A stretch of DNA of 64,000 bases from Malus domestica (Eukaryota; Streptophyta; Magnoliopsida; Rosales; Rosaceae). Each line of letters begins with the position of its first letter. Positions within the stretch are counted from its first letter, which is position 1. The notes beneath the pieces are model-generated. The model saw nothing but the letters and a program-made list of their open reading frames with translations, was not told the origin of the DNA and did not search any database. Location: positions 2,177,501 through 2,241,500 of the forward strand of contig NC_091673.1 of assembly GCF_042453785.1 (NCBI RefSeq). The letters run 5' to 3'. Position numbers and translations under genes: made by a program. Below, piece by piece: positions 23,108 to 34,512 of the stretch.

Positions 23108-23275
23108 AGGGGCAAGGCTTCTGCTCCTAATTTTTTTGTTTCCAGTAAATTTGATGTATTTATACTTCTATACCTAAAACGCTAATATCATGAGTGTAAG
23201 GATATACGCTAAAGCCAGAATGTAAAAAGGGATACGAGTGAAGAAACGGATTGCGAAATCATGATTGATACCATG

Positions 23276-24726
23276 TCATCTTGAGGTAACGTGCACTTCA
23301 ATAATGTCATTTTCCTCCATCCCAAGGGCATCAGGCGTAGCAGCTGGACCTATTTTGTCACCATCAAAACAAAACACCAGACTCTGAAGGTCAAGCTTAA
23401 CATTATCTGCATACATTTTGAAGAGGCGCTCAAACTTGTCGTCCTGTTGAAGTAGAAGGAAACATAATTAAAAATATTACAATGTTTAATATCACATAGC
23501 CTGTATATACATCAGAGATTAGGCCAAAGAGTACTAGACAAACATTGAAAGTTAATACTTCTGGCACAACATACCGCATAAATACGAAACTGCTTAACTC
23601 CATCTTTGTCTTGAATAGATACAACTATTTTGTTTCTTTCAGGGCGGGGCTTTGGAGGTTGTTCTTCAACAGCCTCAGATAAGATACTAAGTTCTTTTAT
23701 CACAGACTCCTCTACCGATCTCAGCACATTTTCAGCAGATTGTGCATACGATGCCAGCTCTTTCTTCTTTTTCCTACATACATAGACCACATTTAATTGG
23801 AAAATTTGAATTGCAACTGAAAAACCAAAACGATAAAGGGTAAACCAATATCAACAAGCATACCAAGCCATCACTATTTATGAGACCCAAATAAAGCCTT
23901 AATGTTCTAAGATAACCGCCCTCATTAAACTATACTTCCTTCATAACACGATAAAAGCGTAAAATTCCAGTTACCAACTGGAATCTAATGAACGGGAAAG
24001 CGCATGCACTAGCCACTAATCTGTCACAAATTTCTTCTCGAGGGAAAGATATATGTCTTGATAGATATAATAATTACAATAAAAACCCAAAATTCAAATA
24101 CCTCAGTTCCTTTATGGTAGAATCCTCACCCTTCCGCTTCGTGCCGGCAGAAACCTTGGGTGGAGGAGGTAACCAGTCCTCCTCTTCCTTATCTTCACAA
24201 CTAATAACACTCACTACCTTCACAGGTTCATCAACCTTCTCAACCTAACCACAATATTATCCAAAATATCAATGTCAACAGAGACTGCAATTTACAACAA
24301 TTCCTCTTATCAAATGGAATTTAACACACACAGAGCACATATGAACTTCAATAACAAATTCGGTACCGCGGAATCCGAAATTTCCCTCCTTTTCGGAGGA
24401 GAAGCTGACGGAGCATCTAATTCATCGTCTATACAAACATATAAACAAAAACAAAAATCAAATCAAGTTTTTTTTATGAAAAAAGTTGAATAATTGAAGT
24501 TTCCTATCAACTGAATCGACTGAAATTAGCAGGAAAGAGCTCACCGTCGAGGAAAATTAGATTGACGGGCTGAACGCGTCTGTAATCGAATAAGGGCTCG
24601 AGCTCTTCGGAAAAATCCTCCTGGAAAATCAGAAATTGCAGTCAGATATGCTTCCGCTGCTGAATATAAAAAGTGAAAATTGAACAAATTAAAACCCTAA
24701 TGAGTATGGAGTGAGCCTCTCACCAT
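23276..24726 (-). CDS. Rad60/ESC2-type protein with C-terminal SUMO-like domain
   Basis: Six coding exons (24726-24724, 24620-24545, 24428-24367, 24244-24102, 23773-23575, 23443-23276) give 216 aa in an unbroken frame. The first coding exon is just the ATG. The N-terminus is acidic (EDFSEELEPLFDYRR...FLDDDELDAP), followed by EEEDWLPPPPKV, a Lys-rich helix (KKKKELASYAQSAENVLRSVEES), then KIVVSIQDKDGVKQFRIYADDKFERLFKMYADN...LVFCFDGDKIGPAATPDALGMEENDIIEVHV, a ubiquitin-like fold of the Rad60-SLD class. Relatives (yeast Esc2, fission-yeast Rad60, mammalian NFATC2IP) support SUMO-dependent genome stability. There is no di-Gly end, so it is not itself conjugated. The plant role is inferred from the family. 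Confidence 0.9.
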
Positions 24727-26452
24727 TGCCGACCCGAAATCAGACTCTGCGAAATTTCGATTCAATTTAATTCGAGAGAATTTTAAGCGTCCCGCCGAAA
24801 GAAGAAGCCTAAAAATCAAACACAGATTGCAACAGAAAAAGGGAAAGAACAAAAAATATCTAACACAGATCGGGTTAGTAATTTGTTGTTGGGTTTGGTC
24901 CAAGCCTAATTCCTAACATGGGCTTCATTTGGGCTGGGCTTTATCCATCAATCCAATTACCCAACATATCTTAAAATGAGTCAATGGTCAAGATATACAC
25001 CAAAATATATACGCGAAGCGGAAGAAAATAAATTTGTATCATATCTGCCGTTCATGATATTCAAGTCAAGAATATTTCATTTAAAAGTAAAGAAAAAATA
25101 TCATTAAATCGTAATACTAAGTAGTGAAAACTTAAGGATTTTAGAGTAATGACAGGATTTGAAAAATCACAGCGACACCTCCCTTAATCATTTCTTTAAA
25201 GAATTTCTTAAAAAGATAATCATAAATTTTTATTTTGGTAAACTACTTAAGACTACCCAAATTGTTGATTTCAAACAAGTCTAGGAAATTAGATGACTCG
25301 TTGACTAATAATGTATCTAAGTATCGGGTTTTCGCGTGTTTCGTATGAATTTGTTGAGATCAAAGTTCAAGGAACAGTTTGAAACTAATCCTAAAGTTCG
25401 AATAATTTTAGGTCATTCACCCTTTGCATTTTTAATATGGCATATAATGAGAAGTTTCTTTTGTAAAACAGGAGGTTATGTTGAATTAGTAATATTTGGA
25501 AGTTTTTACATTTTTACTCCCCAACGGACAACGGACAAGTAGCAAATCATCTTGTGTAATCAAAATATATGAACGTTTAACAAATTTGAAAAATCGTTGG
25601 AGCGCGGGAGCGCCTACCAAGAGGCTCGAGGCTAGTCCCGTCCGCGCCAAATGCGCAAGCTTAGTTTAAATTTTAATGAAACGAGTTATTCCTACCAGTC
25701 ATGGCTAAACTAATTGCTCAAAGGTTTCTTTGTTTTTATTTTATTTTTTTTGTTTTTATTTTTATTTTTGAAGTGTTGAGTAAGCTGACTCTAATTGATG
25801 TTTAATTTCCAGATTTAGTAACATTATTTGGCACTCATGAATAATCAGCTTCAGTCGCAGCATGATTTTTAATTTTTTTTTTCCCGCTACATAGGAATGG
25901 TAAAAACATGGTATGCAAAGATATAATTATTTTTATTTTTTTCAAATAAAACTAGTCAATTCTAAATATTGCAAGAAATTAAGTTAAAAAAAACCTCATT
26001 AAAACCCAAATAACTAACTCATGTACTCACCATTAGAGGAACTCTATCTTTTTAAAAAAAGTCGGGATTGGGTTTGACCAATATGACACTATACGGTTAG
26101 CCGGTGCTGTGATATGACTCTCAAATATCCAAAAGATGTGAAGCGACGACATGAATCTTCATTGTAATGTTTTCTATTTTCAAAAAAGAATAAAAGAATG
26201 ATGTCAAAACTTAAAAGGCATGAAAAATAAGAAAATAATGAAAATTTTCTCCTTCATCTTCTTATTATTTTACTTTCAAGTTTTAACCATGTCACGTTGG
26301 TCAACACTCCGTTGACCAGAGTGTAACCATTTCACTTACAATTTCACAGTTTCACGACCATTTCTTCAGTTTTATAGGTAAATGTGAGCTCCCCTAACAA
26401 ACAATTTCAATTTTGCTTAAGCACCTCAGAGTGCATGCTACTGGTAACTCTC

Positions 26453-26455
<3 letters not shown>
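24727..26455. other. Intergenic, no gene seen
   Basis: Contains the 5' leader of the minus-strand gene and AT-rich spacer. No recognisable repeat family beyond short T-runs. Confidence 0.5.
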
Positions 26456-26519
<64 letters not shown>

Positions 26520-26526
26520 CTCTCTA
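26456..26526. repeat. (CT)n microsatellite
   Basis: About 35 CT units with a single G interruption, in the presumed 5' leader region of the response-regulator pseudogene. Confidence 0.95.
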
Positions 26527-26686
26527 GGTTAAAGGCTTAAAGCTTCTTAATCTATATCTAATCCTTTTTTCCATGACATAAATCCCCCTAATCTGAATTC
26601 TAAAATATTTTTCTTTTCTGATTCAAGCTTCTAAATCTCATACTTTCTCTGTTGCACTTAATCTTGTTCTAATTGTTTTGATATCC

Positions 26687-29600
26687 ATGGAACACATGAG
26701 CCCTAAAAAGACTAATGGTCTCCCTAGCTTTGCACATGACCTCCAAATCTTGGTGGTAGATCATGATACATTGTCCCTCATGTCCACAGCGGCAACGTTA
26801 AAAAACATACTCATTCAAAGGTATATCATTCCAGAAATTGCACACACTAATATATGGTGTCATGCTGATCTATGAGATATGACTTATATGGATACAAAAC
26901 TCCACCTATATTTTATGTGTACACATATAACGAATTAACTGATTTTAGATGGAAAATTTGAACTTGTTTGTGTGGATCTAAAGGTCGAGGCAATCCATGA
27001 AAACAAAACCAAGATTCAAGAATAACAAGGTTATATGATGAACAATGAGCCATTAAATGATTAAGTAGTTAGGCAAAGAAAACGGTATAAGATTTATCTT
27101 GATTTTGTCTGTTATGCTGTACAATTTTTTTTTTGGTCTTTATATTGAGCTAAATCTTTCTTGACATAAGATATGTATTAAGATAAAATGTCTGTTATCT
27201 TTTCTGTTTATTTGCATGTGTCATTTTTGTTACGTTTCTTGTTTCTATGTGTTTGTATAATTTTCTTTGATATATATAATTTGTCTGCACATAAAAGGGC
27301 AATCTCAAGCCAACAAGACTTCAGACTCTGTTAAAGTCGGAGGAATGTCTAGCCTTACCTTATTTTGCAAAGAGGTTGTTTACACAATTCGAACTCATGA
27401 CATTTGGGTCACAAATGAGCAAATTTTCGTTTAAAAAAGAATTATCTTTATTTTTCACAACCTGGTTAATAACTCTCTCTCTCTCGTTGCTCCTCTAGTT
27501 ACCACAACCGCTCTGGCTTCTGTTGCATTGTCGATGATTCGGGAACAAAAGGATCATTATGATCTAGTAATGGCTAACATCAGTATGCCAGATAAACACA
27601 GATTTTCGCTTCTACGGGTGCTGCATAAGATCAAGATTCTTGTCATATGTAAGCTTCAATGTATCTAGAACTTTTCCTATTTGGATCGATTGGCTTATGG
27701 AAATTCCTTCTGGTTGTGTACTAATTGTTGCATAACTCATATTTCAACGCAGTCATGTCCTCAGAAGTGAATATTAATGTAGCCAAGAAGGCCCTAGCTG
27801 AAGAAGCATGCTTTTTTCTTTAGAAACCAATCTCCTTAGATGATCTGAAAAACGTGTGGCAACACGTTTATCGGAAGGTAAGAAACCCAAGGAAGGACAC
27901 ACATAAACCAAATTATGCAAAGAAGATTGATGAGGCCGGTAATGTGCTTAGACCTCCCACTGGAGGTATTAGAATCCATGAGGTTCGTGGTGTGTGTAGG
28001 CCTACCGCTGTACACGATTTGCGCAAGACACTCGCTCATTGAGATGCAAATCAGGTAAAGTTAGGAGAGGTGAGGGAAATCGTCAGAGAGAACTACAGTG
28101 CTCTCGCGCTGAACAGCAGATAGCCACAGAGAACCATACAAAAGGAGCATTTGGTATAAAGAGACCAGTCGATGATAAGGAAGAGCAAGAAAAAGCAAAG
28201 AAAGTTAAACTAAACGCGAGCAAACTGTTTCTGGAAGTAAAAACAAGGAAGAGGAAGGAATGGAAAATAAGGATTGCAATGGCAGCTCCGAAGATAGAAG
28301 GTGCCGCACCATTTGGACTCCGGAACTTCATCTCAAGTTTACAGCAGCCCTAAGTGCATTAGGAGATCAAAGTAATTGTTCCCTTCTCATAAAACAATCT
28401 AGTTTTCTTTTTTTTTTATCTACACCTTTAAGAAGTGCTAAATTATTTTTGTTTCTTGTTTTCTTTTGGACACAGATGCTCGTCCTAAATCGATTCTGAA
28501 ATGGATGAATGTGCCTAATATAACGCTGCGCCAGGTTGCAAGCCATCTACAGGTTTCTCTTCAACTCATATCTTAAGAACTTCTTTTCACATTTGTAATT
28601 GTTTTCAGAAGGATTTATGTCAGGTTCTTTTTCCTTCTAGAAATACAGGAAACAAGTACAAGAAATTCAGGAGGCTGGCACAACGAGCTTACCTTCATTA
28701 AGTAGACCATACAGTTGGAATAGCAGAAATGAATTTCCACCAGCAAGGAAAACTTCTCTAATATGCCGCCCATACGAACAAGGGAGTTCAACTTTTGGAG
28801 TTCAAGGCAATCCAGCGCAATTAACGACTCCGAATTCTTTCACCAGAGTCAGTGACTACAGAAGCCAGAATCCGTATTCAGAACACAAAGTCATGTCTCA
28901 CAACACAAATCATCAAAGCGAAAGCCTCTTTGACTTTTATTTGAGAACTCATGGAAAGTTTCAGAATTTGGACCAGATAATAGAAACAAACAGCTTCACA
29001 TTAGGTGCAGGCATGAATGAAATCGAGAAGAGAAACCACCCGCTTGGATTAGAAGAGACAAGGTTTAAAGTAAGCAAAACAACCTTACCGAGTACGAACT
29101 ACATGACTCCAGAGTTTGCTTCTCCCTACATATCAGCAAATACTTTTCAGCTCCCAAATGCGTCTACCAGCATGAATCAAGCGCAGAGTTATTGTCCAGC
29201 ATCGACTGCTCCGTTCCATGCCCAAAATCAGAACAATAGCAGAAGTCACCGGAACAACTGAAGTAGGCATGAATCAAGCGGAGCTTTATACTCCAGCGCC
29301 GACCACTTCCATCAATTCCCATAATCAGAACCACTTTTTTCGCAGAAATCACGGGAACAACTGAAGTTGGCATGAACCAAGCACATTATTACACTCCAAC
29401 CCCGACTACCCCTATCAATTTCCAAAATCAGAACCACTTTTCAGCGGAAGTCAGCGGAACAACTGAGGTACTTGAGGTTGGGCCGGAACACATAGCTTCA
29501 GGCAATGCAGCCAATGCGGCCAATGCAGAAACATTTCCAGCAGACTTCAATGGTGGAAGCCAGTAGCAAGAGAGGCTTCTCCAGCTAGTTCAAACAATAA

Positions 29601-29736
29601 CCAACCCATGTTGGAGTATGATGATCTGTTGAAGCTGCTTGAAGAAGATCCAGAGGAGTTCAACTGGTTTGACAGTGCACCAAATGCAGGTGATGCCAAT
29701 GGTTACTGTGAATTGCTAACGGAAACTTCAATATAG
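26687..29736 (+). pseudogene. Type-B response regulator (ARR-B), decayed
   Basis: Exon remnants: 26687-26820, 27499-27648, 27753-27877, about 28100-28371, 28476-28552, 28641-29736. The receiver half reads LQILVVDHDTLSL, YDLVMANISMPDKHRFSLL and KPISLDDLKNVWQHVYRK; the phospho-acceptor Asp of the usual SDVxMPD is Asn and one acid-pocket Asp is His. A GARP/Myb domain follows: RTIWTPELHLKFTAALSALGDQNARPKSILKWMNV...LRQVASHLQKYRKQVQE. Defects: TAG at the codon before KPISL (about 27822), loss of phase at the first intron, an interrupted linker near 28.1-28.3 kb, and frame changes in the C-terminal repeats, with a stop at 29259-29261. The tail still reads LEYDDLLKLLEEDPEEFNWFD up to the TAG at 29734. 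ARR-Bs are cytokinin-signalling transcription factors. This copy is unlikely to work as one. Confidence 0.8.
29172..29465 (+). repeat. Three tandem repeats in the ARR-B relic
   Basis: Units start at 29172, 29269 and 29372 (97, 103 and about 94 bp). They encode MNQA..Y.PAPTT...NQNHF..E.TGTTEV. The first two unit lengths are not multiples of 3, so each changes frame, in line with decay after duplication. Confidence 0.8.
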
Positions 29737-30080
29737 CCCGAATTCACCGTAGTTTATCAGTTCCAAATACAGGGTTTCATTCAAGCATGCATTATATTTC
29801 CCTTCAAGATGGTAGTATTAGTTTCCTTTTAAACAAGACTTCCTGTCTGTATTCCATATTTTATGTTGGTTATAGTTTGTATCAAATCAAATATTTGTAG
29901 CCAAATGAGACTTCATTTCTATAATCTGGAATTTTACCATACAATGAGTAATTTGTACAAATTAAGCCAATCAGTTTTTGTAAAAAAACAAAAAAAAACA
30001 AAACAAAATAGTAAATTGCATGGGTAGATGTTCTTAAAAAAATAATGCTAGTCTATATATGATTGCAAGAAATGAAAATC

Positions 30081-30880
30081 TTTTTTTTTTTTTTTTTTTT
30101 TTTTGGAAAACCTCGACGGTACGAGAGTAATTTTATTGATAACGAAAAAACAAGTTACACCTAGTCAAGGGGGACATAAACCTTACCCCTAAAAAAGGAA
30201 TACACTAGAAAGAAGGGGGGACATAAACTTTACCCTTCTAGAAACAAAAAACGAGAATGATACAAAGAAAAAAGGGGGGGACATGAAACCTAACCCCTCT
30301 AGAACCAAACATGAAGGTCTAAACTTGCAAAACAAGTCAAACAACACCATAAAGATAGGAGAAAAAAAAAAGTGAGACAAACCTGATTGCCCAACATGCA
30401 CATTAATTTGAGAAGCGGTAACCAGGCAAGCCAACATAGTCAGAAAACAAAGCAGCACGAACCGCCATCAGTGGAGAATTGTGCCATGTTAAAGATGGAG
30501 AAGACAAGCCCATGTTAGCAAAATTGTCCGCAACAAGATTTCATTCGTGATATATGTGAGATGCGTAGAAAGTCATTTTCCGAATGCGATCCAAACAAAT
30601 AGACCATTGCGTATGAAGAGGCCAAGGATGATCAAAATCAGACGATTGAAGAGTAGAAATAACACTAGAACTATCACTTTCCAACCAAAGACAATGTCAA
30701 CCCCGCTGATAAGCAAACTCAATACCAATAATAATTGTTGATAACTCTGCAAAAAAAGAGTTGCAATGACCAATCCGTTGACAGAAACCTCCAAGAAAAC
30801 GACCATGGCAATTCCTGAAAACTCCTCCACATGCAGCAGGACCGGGATTTCCTTTAGACAAACCATCGTTTTGGACCGGG
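30081..30880 (-). mobile_element. L1-type LINE fragment with RNase H domain
   Basis: An 800-bp 5'-truncated copy with the poly(A) tail shown as a T-run at 30081-30102, flanked by ATGAAAATC at 30072-30080 and 30881-30889. The minus strand encodes QNDGLSKGNPGPAACGGVFRNCHG, CNSFFAELSTIIIGIEFAYQRG, SDSSSVISTLQSSDFDHPW and ERNLVADNFANMG: the C-terminal RNase H of plant L1 elements with its D/E/D residues. One or more stops interrupt it. Confidence 0.88.
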
Positions 30881-30906
30881 ATGAAAATCATTGAATATAC
30901 ACAAGT

Positions 30907-32194
30907 TCATGCTTCAATGTTTGTTATAGGACCTTTAAACCAGTGTTGAGCGCTGAGGATCCAAGCTAAAACTGTGATGACCAACAAACCGCCAACAGGT
31001 TACGGGAGTATAGTTGAGTGTCTCGTTGGTAACTGGATAGGCCACGAGGATTGAGAAGAGGACGGAGATGGTTGCTACCCAAATAACTGAAATTCAACCA
31101 ACAAAAGCACCCCGTAGTGTCCCAAGTTGAAAGGTCCTGAGACAAAGGATTTGCGTGTTGGAGTATGTGGTCAAGTGGCCAACTTTTGGGTATAAAAAAT
31201 TATAAAGAAAAAACTTTCGGTGAATATAATAGTGAAAGACAAAATGATGAGAATGAGGCATCATGATGATGTTTTCTTCTTTTGTGGTTTTTTAAAAACC
31301 ATAATTCATTGTTTTGTTTCGGTAGAAGAGAAGAAAAGGAGAGCTCATTTTTAGATGAGAGCAGAAGAGAGAAGATTGTGCTGCCGAGAGCAAGAGAGTT
31401 GCAGAGAGCCCAAAAAGAAAAAAAAGAAGCTGCTGCTTCATTTGGTTAGTAATCATTCACCAAAGTAATTGTTGTTGTAATAGCTTTGAGCTATATGTAT
31501 AGAGAATAAATTATTCATTATATTTCTTTCTCTATTTGTTTATGTAGTGTGTGAGAGCTATTGGGTGTATTGGGTTATTTGGGTTGTGAGATTGCCAACA
31601 TTTTGTAAACTCCCATTTGGTTGACAGTGGATTCTTGGGTGAGCTCCTACTGCTCCGAGGACGTACTCCAGTTACACTGACTGTTGAGGAACCTCGTTAA
31701 AATTTTGGTGTCTTTAATATTTTGTTCTTGCATTTTCATTTGGTAAATTTCCTGTGGGTTAGCTTAAGTTGGTTCCAACGGGTTTGGTGCTATCCTAGCA
31801 CAACATTGCGTGCCAAGGTCACCCTAAAGAAGATGGGTAGGGCATAAACAATGTACAGTCCGACGGTTGCTATAGAAACCATGGCATTGTATGCCACAAG
31901 GCTTCCGAGAGACTGCAAAGATATCGAAACAAACATGGTTAGCAGTTGCCGAAGAAAGCAGAGAAAAAATCTTGCTGCAAGTGATCATGTGATTACTGTT
32001 ATTTCCATCCAAAACGATATTAAAATTATTCATGTTATTCCGTATTTAAAAATAAATAAAAACCTTTTAAGTGCAATAACCACGCCAAGTGAAGCTGAAA
32101 GCCAAACAGCGTTTATGAGGACTTTGGTTTGTAAACTTTATGCCGAAGTGGTGAAATTGGCATGGCTCCATCTCTAGAGAATGCATACGCCATC
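30907..32194 (-). pseudogene. BAT1-like amino-acid permease, 3' half only, broken
   Basis: Minus-strand pieces: 32194-32064 (MAYAFSRDGAMPISP...LINAVWLSASLGVVIALK), 31912-31806 (VSIATVGLYIVYALPIFFRVTLARK) and 31155-30907 (SFVSGPFNLGHYGVLL...ISVIWVATISVLF..LVAYPVTNETLNYTPV...ending PITNIEA). These match the last transmembrane segments of the plant bidirectional amino-acid transporter BAT1 (APC superfamily). A solo LTR splits the ...LARK|SFV... exon, a stop replaces a Trp in VGWVSV, and a frame change follows TPV. The 5' half is absent. Host gene relic. Confidence 0.82.
31156..31805. mobile_element. Solo LTR, copy 1 (fossil)
   Basis: 650 bp, TGTTGGAGTA...CTAGCACAACA, flanked by TTGCG on both sides (31151-31155 and 31806-31810). 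No internal region remains. Superfamily not certain; the TGTTG...CAACA ends and 5-bp duplication suit Ty1/copia or gypsy. Inserted in the permease relic. Confidence 0.88.
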
Positions 32195-32421
32195 CTGAGA
32201 ACAAAAATGTAAAATTTGTTGCCGACTCCCTCCCCATTATCAAAAAAATCACAAATTTATACAATTCCAAACTCTTTTGTTGTTACAACATCACTGTCTC
32301 AAACAGCCCAACTTCCAGACTTCTGATAAACTGGAAGAAAAGTGAAGTAAATGAAATGAAACTAAATTTATATATGAATTCGAATCAGCAGGCAGCTACT
32401 TGGCGAGAAGCAGCCAGCCTC

Positions 32422-33084
32422 TGTTGAATTATGGTCAAATGACAAAACAACTTTCGGCTAAATAAAATAAACAAAAAAAGGTAGAAAACATCATTATGTT
32501 TGTTGAAAAGATAAAAAGGGTCATAATGATGTTTGTAGAAAAAAGGTAAAGGTTAGCAAGTAGTCTTATTATTGGTTTTGTTTTTGGGTGTTTTCTGATT
32601 GATGAAGGTGTGCAACCGAATGTGAGAGAAGGAAGAGAACACCATTTGTTTTAGTAGCCCATCTTTGAGAGAGCAGCAGAAACGAAGAAGACTGCCTCAT
32701 CTCTCATTGAAAGAGAGCTCATCTATTTGGTTAGTAATCATCCACCAAAGTAGTTGTTGTTGTAATAGCTTTGAGCTTTGTATAGAGATGAACTTATTCA
32801 TTATATTTCTTTCTATTTGTTTCTTTGGTGTGTGAGAGCTATTTGGTATATTAGGCCTTTGAGTTGTGAGCTTGCCAACACTTTGTAAACTCTCATTTGA
32901 TTGATAGTGGATTATTGGGTAAGTTCCTACTATTCCGAGAACGTACTCCAGTTAAACTGACTATTGAGGAATCTCGTTAAAATCTTGGTGTCTTTAATAT
33001 TTTGTTCTTGCATTTCATTTGATATATTTCATGTGGGTTATCAATAGTTGGTTCCATAAGGTTTGGTGTTATCCTAGCACAACA
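32422..33084. mobile_element. Solo LTR, copy 2, same family (fossil)
   Basis: 663 bp, TGTTGAATTATGG...CTAGCACAACA, flanked by GCCTC on both sides (32417-32421 and 33085-33089). Its second half (from about 32725) is very like copy 1 from about 31444; the first third is less alike. The different flanking duplications show two separate insertions. It splits the pseudogene listed at 32390. Confidence 0.88.
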
Positions 33085-33239
33085 GCCTCTTGTAAATCTC
33101 CATAACCAATGTGCTGTCAACTAATTTGTCACCACAAGAAGCCATTGTAATCTGGTCATGAGGTTTAGCAATCTTCTTCGCGGCAATCCTTCCCACACCG
33201 CGGCCTTTCCCGCCATCCGAATCATCATGTCAACGTAAC

Positions 33240-33604
33240 CACTGGCGGATCCATTAAGGGGTAAGGAGGTCAGCTGACCTCCGAATTTGGATGAACTTCC
33301 ATAGGTACCTTAGGTGCTGACCTTTCAAACTTCGATGAATGTCCATGGATACCTTGAGTGCTGCCCTTTTGAAGATTAGAGTTGACTTCATACATGCCCT
33401 CCAACCGACTTCAGGCCTACCAAAACCCGATGAATGTCCATGAATATCTTGAGTGCTGCCCCTTGCATACATTAACAGGTATGTAGTATGCACCAAGACT
33501 CGATGAAATGATGATATCCATACTATTTCTGGTATAAAAAAATTTGCATGCTACGCTCACTATTCTTACTGACCCCCTAATATTATTTCCTGGATTCGCC
33601 ACTG
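33240..33604. mobile_element. hAT-type miniature element with 8-bp duplication
   Basis: 365 bp. Ends CACTGGCGGATCCA and, inverted, CAGTGGCGAATCCA. Flanked by perfect AACGTAAC (33232-33239 and 33605-33612). The uninterrupted sequence GTCAACGTAACC survives in the intact gene at about 34738, so the empty site is known. Carries degenerate sequence of no clear coding value. Confidence 0.92.
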
Positions 33605-34512
33605 AACGTAACTGTTATGCAACTTAGCCAAAAAGCTTTATGGGGGAAACAAACTTCAGCAACCTCAGCTTGGTCTCGAGCTTCCAACTCCGCCTAGGAA
33701 TGTTGCTCCCTTTAGATCCGCCACCGAGCCTCACTACCCTCATCTTCTTTCTGGTCTCACCATTCAGCCTCTGGTACCTTCTCCTCCTCCAGTACCTCTT
33801 CAAGTTGTCGTATTAAGTGGTCGAAACAATCTCCATTTTAATTGATTAATTTCTATTAGTACTAGGGTCTGCACTCAGTTTCTTAATTTGTGTGACTAGA
33901 AATGGCTCGAGAGAGGTGTGTGAAGAGAGGAAGTCAGAGGGGGTTTTAATTGAGGAGGAGAAGACTTGTGTGCCAAGTCAAAGTGGTAGGCTAGGTCTTA
34001 CGGTTTCTCCAGGAATGAATGAGCTGGCCATTACAAAAACAAACAAAACAAAAGGGTACAAAATTAACATCAACAAATTCACACCACATTCCGATGGAAA
34101 AACGGCATCAACAATATTCTCTAGTCAAATAATTTTATAAGCAAAAAAGAAGATTTGGCACATAGAACAACAGTTGGTACCTGAAATTAGCATGCGTACA
34201 GATTCTGACCATAACCCCTACATGTTTATGTGTTAAGAAGATTTCGAGTACAACATTTTCTACCAAATAGGATTGAGTTATAATTTCATAGCGGTGGTTT
34301 GACTCGCGAAGCATAATTAAGTTTTATTTCTAATCCAAATTCCAAAAACATAAAAATCATAGGCACAAATGTACGAAAAATTCAACCAATGTATTGAGTT
34401 TCTGTAAAGGCTTCCACGAGTATAAACATTTTACAATTTCTGTAGATGTTCAAACTTTTTAAGAATTAACAGATAGAATTAATCAAATCTGTGACACTGA
34501 AAGCGAAACTAA

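Larger units (their letters stand above)
32390..33990 (-). pseudogene. Broken copy of the 152-aa gene at 34.5 kb, with promoter
   Basis: Minus-strand sequence from about 33835 matches the neighbour's coding region (LKRYWRRRRYQRLNGETRKKMR, RRSWKLETKL, SPIKL, then VDMMIRMAGKA), and the upstream DNA to 33990 matches its promoter (AGAGAGAGGAAG, GTGCCAAGTCAAA). The copy is interrupted by a hAT miniature element and by solo LTR copy 2. The initiator is lost (CCATTTTAATT in place of the neighbour's start region) and frames shift. A tandem duplicate of a host gene that died. Confidence 0.85.

Noticed and set aside
27878-28060. Frame reading PPTGGIRIHEVRG between ARR-B exons
   Set aside because: No match to response regulators or any family I know; treated as intron or degraded linker.
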